From Tannerella sp. (lineage in GTDB: Bacteria; Bacteroidota; Bacteroidia; Bacteroidales; Tannerellaceae), in contig JAIRXI010000234.1 in NCBI GenBank assembly GCA_031268395.1, forward strand, positions 1-7,842: a DNA stretch of 7,842 nt, in the 5' to 3' direction. Below the pieces are notes generated by a model that saw nothing but the letters and a program-made list of their open reading frames with translations, was not told the origin of the DNA and did no database searches. Made by a program: the position numbers and the translations under genes. This document shows positions 6,659-7,842 of this stretch, one piece after another. Position 1 is the first letter of the stretch, and every line of letters starts with the position of its first letter.

Positions 6659-7489
6659 ATGGCAAACAATATCACCATCACGGGGGATTTGGGCAGCGGA
6701 AAAAGCGCTGTGTCTTCCCTGCTGAAAGACAGGTTGAAGTTTGAAATTGTATCCGTCGGTATGTTGCAGCGGAAACTGGCGGAGAAATACGGGTTGAATA
6801 CGATAGAATTTAATAAATATACGGAATCTCATCCCAAAATAGACTTGGAACTTGACCGGATGGTTTCCGAAACGGGGAGAAAAAACAACCTTATCTTTGA
6901 TTCCAGGCTGGCATGGCATTTTGTTGAAAACTCCTTTAAGGTTTACCTGTCGGTCGACGACGAAATCGCCGCACGCAGGATTTTTTCCGACAGTAACAGG
7001 CTTAATGAAAGTTATTCCGGCATCGAACAGGCAAAAATCAATATCCGGAAAAGGAGGGAAAGCGAACAGGCAAGATTCAAGGCGCAATATAATATTATCC
7101 TTGACGACTATTCCAATTACGACATAGTTATCGACACGAGTTATACCGACCCCCGTACCGTTTCCGACTGCATCATCTCGAATTATCAATTGCACGCGGA
7201 AAACCGGCGCCATCATAAAATCTGGCTGTCTCCCAAAAGTTTGATTCCGGTACAGCCCATACAGAATCATTCGAAAAAAACGGCTGTTCCGGAAATAGAA
7301 CCCGGGAAACAGGAAGGTTTCGATGCGGACGAACCCGTTAAGGTCGTGGAAGTCGACCGCAAGTATTACATTTATGACGGACACAAAAGGGTCTGTACCG
7401 CATTGTCCGATAACCGGGCATTGCTTCCGGTTGAAGTCGTTGCTGGGGAAGAACAGTTTTTGCTTTCCGGACAAAAAGCAAACGAATAG
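6659..7489 (+). CDS. Cytidylate-kinase-like P-loop protein fused to a ParB/sulfiredoxin-like domain
   Basis: Numbered from the ATG at 6659 the protein has 276 residues. Residues 1 to about 180 resemble archaeal-type cytidylate kinases. They show a Walker A motif GDLGSGKS at 9-16, an LIFDSRLAWHF segment like the family's IDGRLA, and a VYLSVDDEIAARRI strand-helix. An arginine-rich lid with RRESEQARFKAQYNI is followed by the DDYSNYDIVIDTS block. Residues about 187-262 resemble a ParB/Srx fold: IWLSPKSLIPVQPIQ matches the LxPxxxxR-type beginning, and KYYIYDGHKR (D240-G241-H242) matches its nucleotide-binding DGHxR motif. Some ParB-fold proteins are serine kinases (SerK, SbnI). The ATG was chosen because family similarity starts there and it is preceded by an A-rich stretch with A at -3. 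ATGs at 6611 and 6647 are in frame and would add 16 or 4 residues. The composition is much less GC-rich than the efflux genes. No terminator or clear promoter separates it from the operon. The substrate is unknown. Confidence 0.75.
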   Translation: MANNITITGDLGSGKSAVSSLLKDRLKFEIVSVGMLQRKLAEKYGLNTIEFNKYTESHPKIDLELDRMVSETGRKNNLIFDSRLAWHFVENSFKVYLSVDDEIAARRIFSDSNRLNESYSGIEQAKINIRKRRESEQARFKAQYNIILDDYSNYDIVIDTSYTDPRTVSDCIISNYQLHAENRRHHKIWLSPKSLIPVQPIQNHSKKTAVPEIEPGKQEGFDADEPVKVVEVDRKYYIYDGHKRVCTALSDNRALLPVEVVAGEEQFLLSGQKANE

Positions 7490-7530
7490 GACTTATGCTA
7501 ATCTGCTATCAAAATAATCAGTATGTAGAT

Positions 7531-7561
7531 ATTGTTATTTGGGATAATTGTTGTAAATTTG
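7531..7561 (+). promoter_or_regulatory. Orphan Bacteroidota-type promoter
   Basis: TAAATTTG at 7554-7561 is an exact TAnnTTTG -7 element, and ATTG at 7531-7534 lies 19 bases upstream as a near-consensus -33 box. It points to the right, but no gene of more than about 12 codons follows before the next insertion sequence at about 7743. It probably drove a gene that has been displaced or cut off by the IS, or it drives a small RNA of unknown nature. Confidence 0.5.
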
Positions 7562-7742
7562 CATCGTTAACACATATTGCATATTTTCCGCATAAAAACA
7601 AAAATTTCGGGCGAAAATAGTGCTGTATATGGGTGTTTTTAGTATCTTACAAGTAAAATTCGTGTAATTTCCTGACTTTATCACTTTTCCCGGAGTTGTT
7701 TTTTAATAATCTGTGTAATAGACATATACAGATTTCGCATCA
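7562..7742. other. AT-rich intergenic stretch without a recognisable gene
   Basis: Together with the bases after the kinase stop, about 295 bases (7490-7784) separate the last gene from the IS transposase start. Apart from the promoter, the inverted repeat and the IS end listed separately, I see no gene. The only small frame noted is 12 codons (ATG at 7629, TAA at 7665-7667) with no supporting signal. Confidence 0.5.
7708..7734. repeat. Inverted repeat just before the right-hand IS
   Basis: AATCTGTGTA (7708-7717) and TATACAGATT (7725-7734) are 10-base inverted arms with nine of ten pairs, around a 7-base loop. Only two or three Ts follow, so it is a poor terminator. It lies a few bases outside the presumed IS end and could be a binding site, part of a longer IS end, or the end of the orphan transcript. 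Confidence 0.4.
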
Positions 7743-7758
7743 CCATTTTGGGTGACGC
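7737..7758 (+). mobile_element. Probable left end of the second IS1634-like element
   Basis: GCATCACC (7737-7744) and GGTGACGC (7751-7758) are imperfect inverted arms with seven of eight pairs. The segment ACCATTTTGGGTGACGC resembles the minus-strand reading of the right end of the first element at 260-276. It lies about 40 bases before a transposase start, the normal place for an IS terminal repeat. The exact tip is not resolved. Confidence 0.4.
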
Positions 7759-7780
7759 AAGGAAAAAAAGAGTAATTTTG
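7747..7780 (+). promoter_or_regulatory. Promoter of the right-hand transposase gene
   Basis: TTTG at 7747-7750 and TAATTTTG at 7773-7780 match the Bacteroidota -33 and -7 consensus exactly, with a 22-base spacer (slightly long). The -7 box ends four bases before the transposase ATG at 7785. The transcript would therefore start at or next to the start codon. Confidence 0.6.
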
Positions 7781-7784
7781 TGAT

Positions 7785-7842
7785 ATGTTTATACGCAGGA
7801 AAAAAAACAGGTCAGGCAGCATCAGTATTGTTGTTATCGACA
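7785..7842 (+). CDS. Transposase, N-terminal part (IS1634-like group), cut by the window edge
   Basis: The ATG at 7785 opens a frame that reads MFIRRKKNRSGSISIVVID and runs off the end of the window. From memory, Bacteroidales transposases of the IS1634-like group begin with a very similar MFVRKKKNRSGTTSVVVVD-type sequence, with the basic patch and the SGxxSVxVxD strand. A strong promoter directly upstream and a probable terminal repeat support a true gene start. It has the same orientation as the transposase end at 1-213 and probably belongs to the same group. Whether the two are identical copies cannot be judged because the visible parts do not overlap. Confidence 0.65.
   Translation, partial: MFIRRKKNRSGSISIVVID

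Noticed and set aside
6521..7474. Open frame of 317 codons on the minus strand opposite the kinase gene
   Set aside because: The plus-strand frame has a Walker A motif and family blocks along its length. The antisense translation shows no recognisable features.
7187..7489. A chromosome- or plasmid-partition ParB protein
   Set aside because: Only the small nucleotide-binding fold is present. There is no helix-turn-helix domain, no ParA gene next to it and no parS-like site, so a partition role is not supported.
7629..7667. Small open frame of 12 codons before the right-hand IS
   Set aside because: It is very short, has no supporting context, and lies in AT-rich sequence where such frames occur by chance.
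1..7842. CRISPR array, tRNA, rRNA or restriction genes
   Set aside because: No regularly spaced repeats, no cloverleaf-like segments and no matching proteins were seen anywhere in the window.

Overview
The window looks like a Bacteroidota chromosome segment, most likely order Bacteroidales. The evidence is exact TAnnTTTG-type -7 promoter elements (790-797, 7554-7561, 7773-7780), little Shine-Dalgarno signal before the genes, and transposase fragments whose sequences resemble Bacteroidales insertion sequences. The efflux genes are clearly GC-rich while their flanks are AT-rich. That would suit a GC-rich Bacteroidales such as Alistipes, but the genus is a guess.

Layout. Positions 1-213 hold the last 70 codons of a transposase that I assign to the IS1634-like group, followed by its probable right end (to about 276). 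Directly after this lies the decayed 3' part of a second, IS4-type transposase gene (278-631) with two in-frame stops, and then a terminator-like hairpin. An AT-rich regulatory stretch follows (650-922), with inverted and direct repeats and a clear -7 promoter element. Next is a two-gene drug-efflux operon: a periplasmic adaptor lipoprotein (923-2029) and a 1516-residue protein (2051-6601). The second protein fuses a complete HAE1-type RND pump to a complete TolC/OprM-type outer membrane factor. Ten bases further on begins the 3' gene, whose base composition is plainly different. It encodes a P-loop cytidylate-kinase-like protein joined to a C-terminal ParB/sulfiredoxin-like domain (about 6659-7489). 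The last 350 bases are AT-rich, with an orphan promoter and an inverted repeat. They end in the left end and first 19 codons of another transposase of the same group as the one at the left edge, in the same orientation.

How the parts work together. Adaptor, pump and outer membrane channel are the three parts of a tripartite efflux machine that expels hydrophobic or amphiphilic compounds. All three are encoded here in two genes. The junction between pump and channel carries what looks like a complete lipoprotein signal peptide ending in Cys1066. One long translation product might therefore be cut by lipoprotein signal peptidase into two proteins. No regulator gene for the pump is present. The kinase-ParB gene has no evident link to efflux and its function is unknown. 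The two same-orientation IS ends enclose about 7.5 kb, so the segment could be the cargo of a composite transposon or the product of IS-mediated rearrangement.
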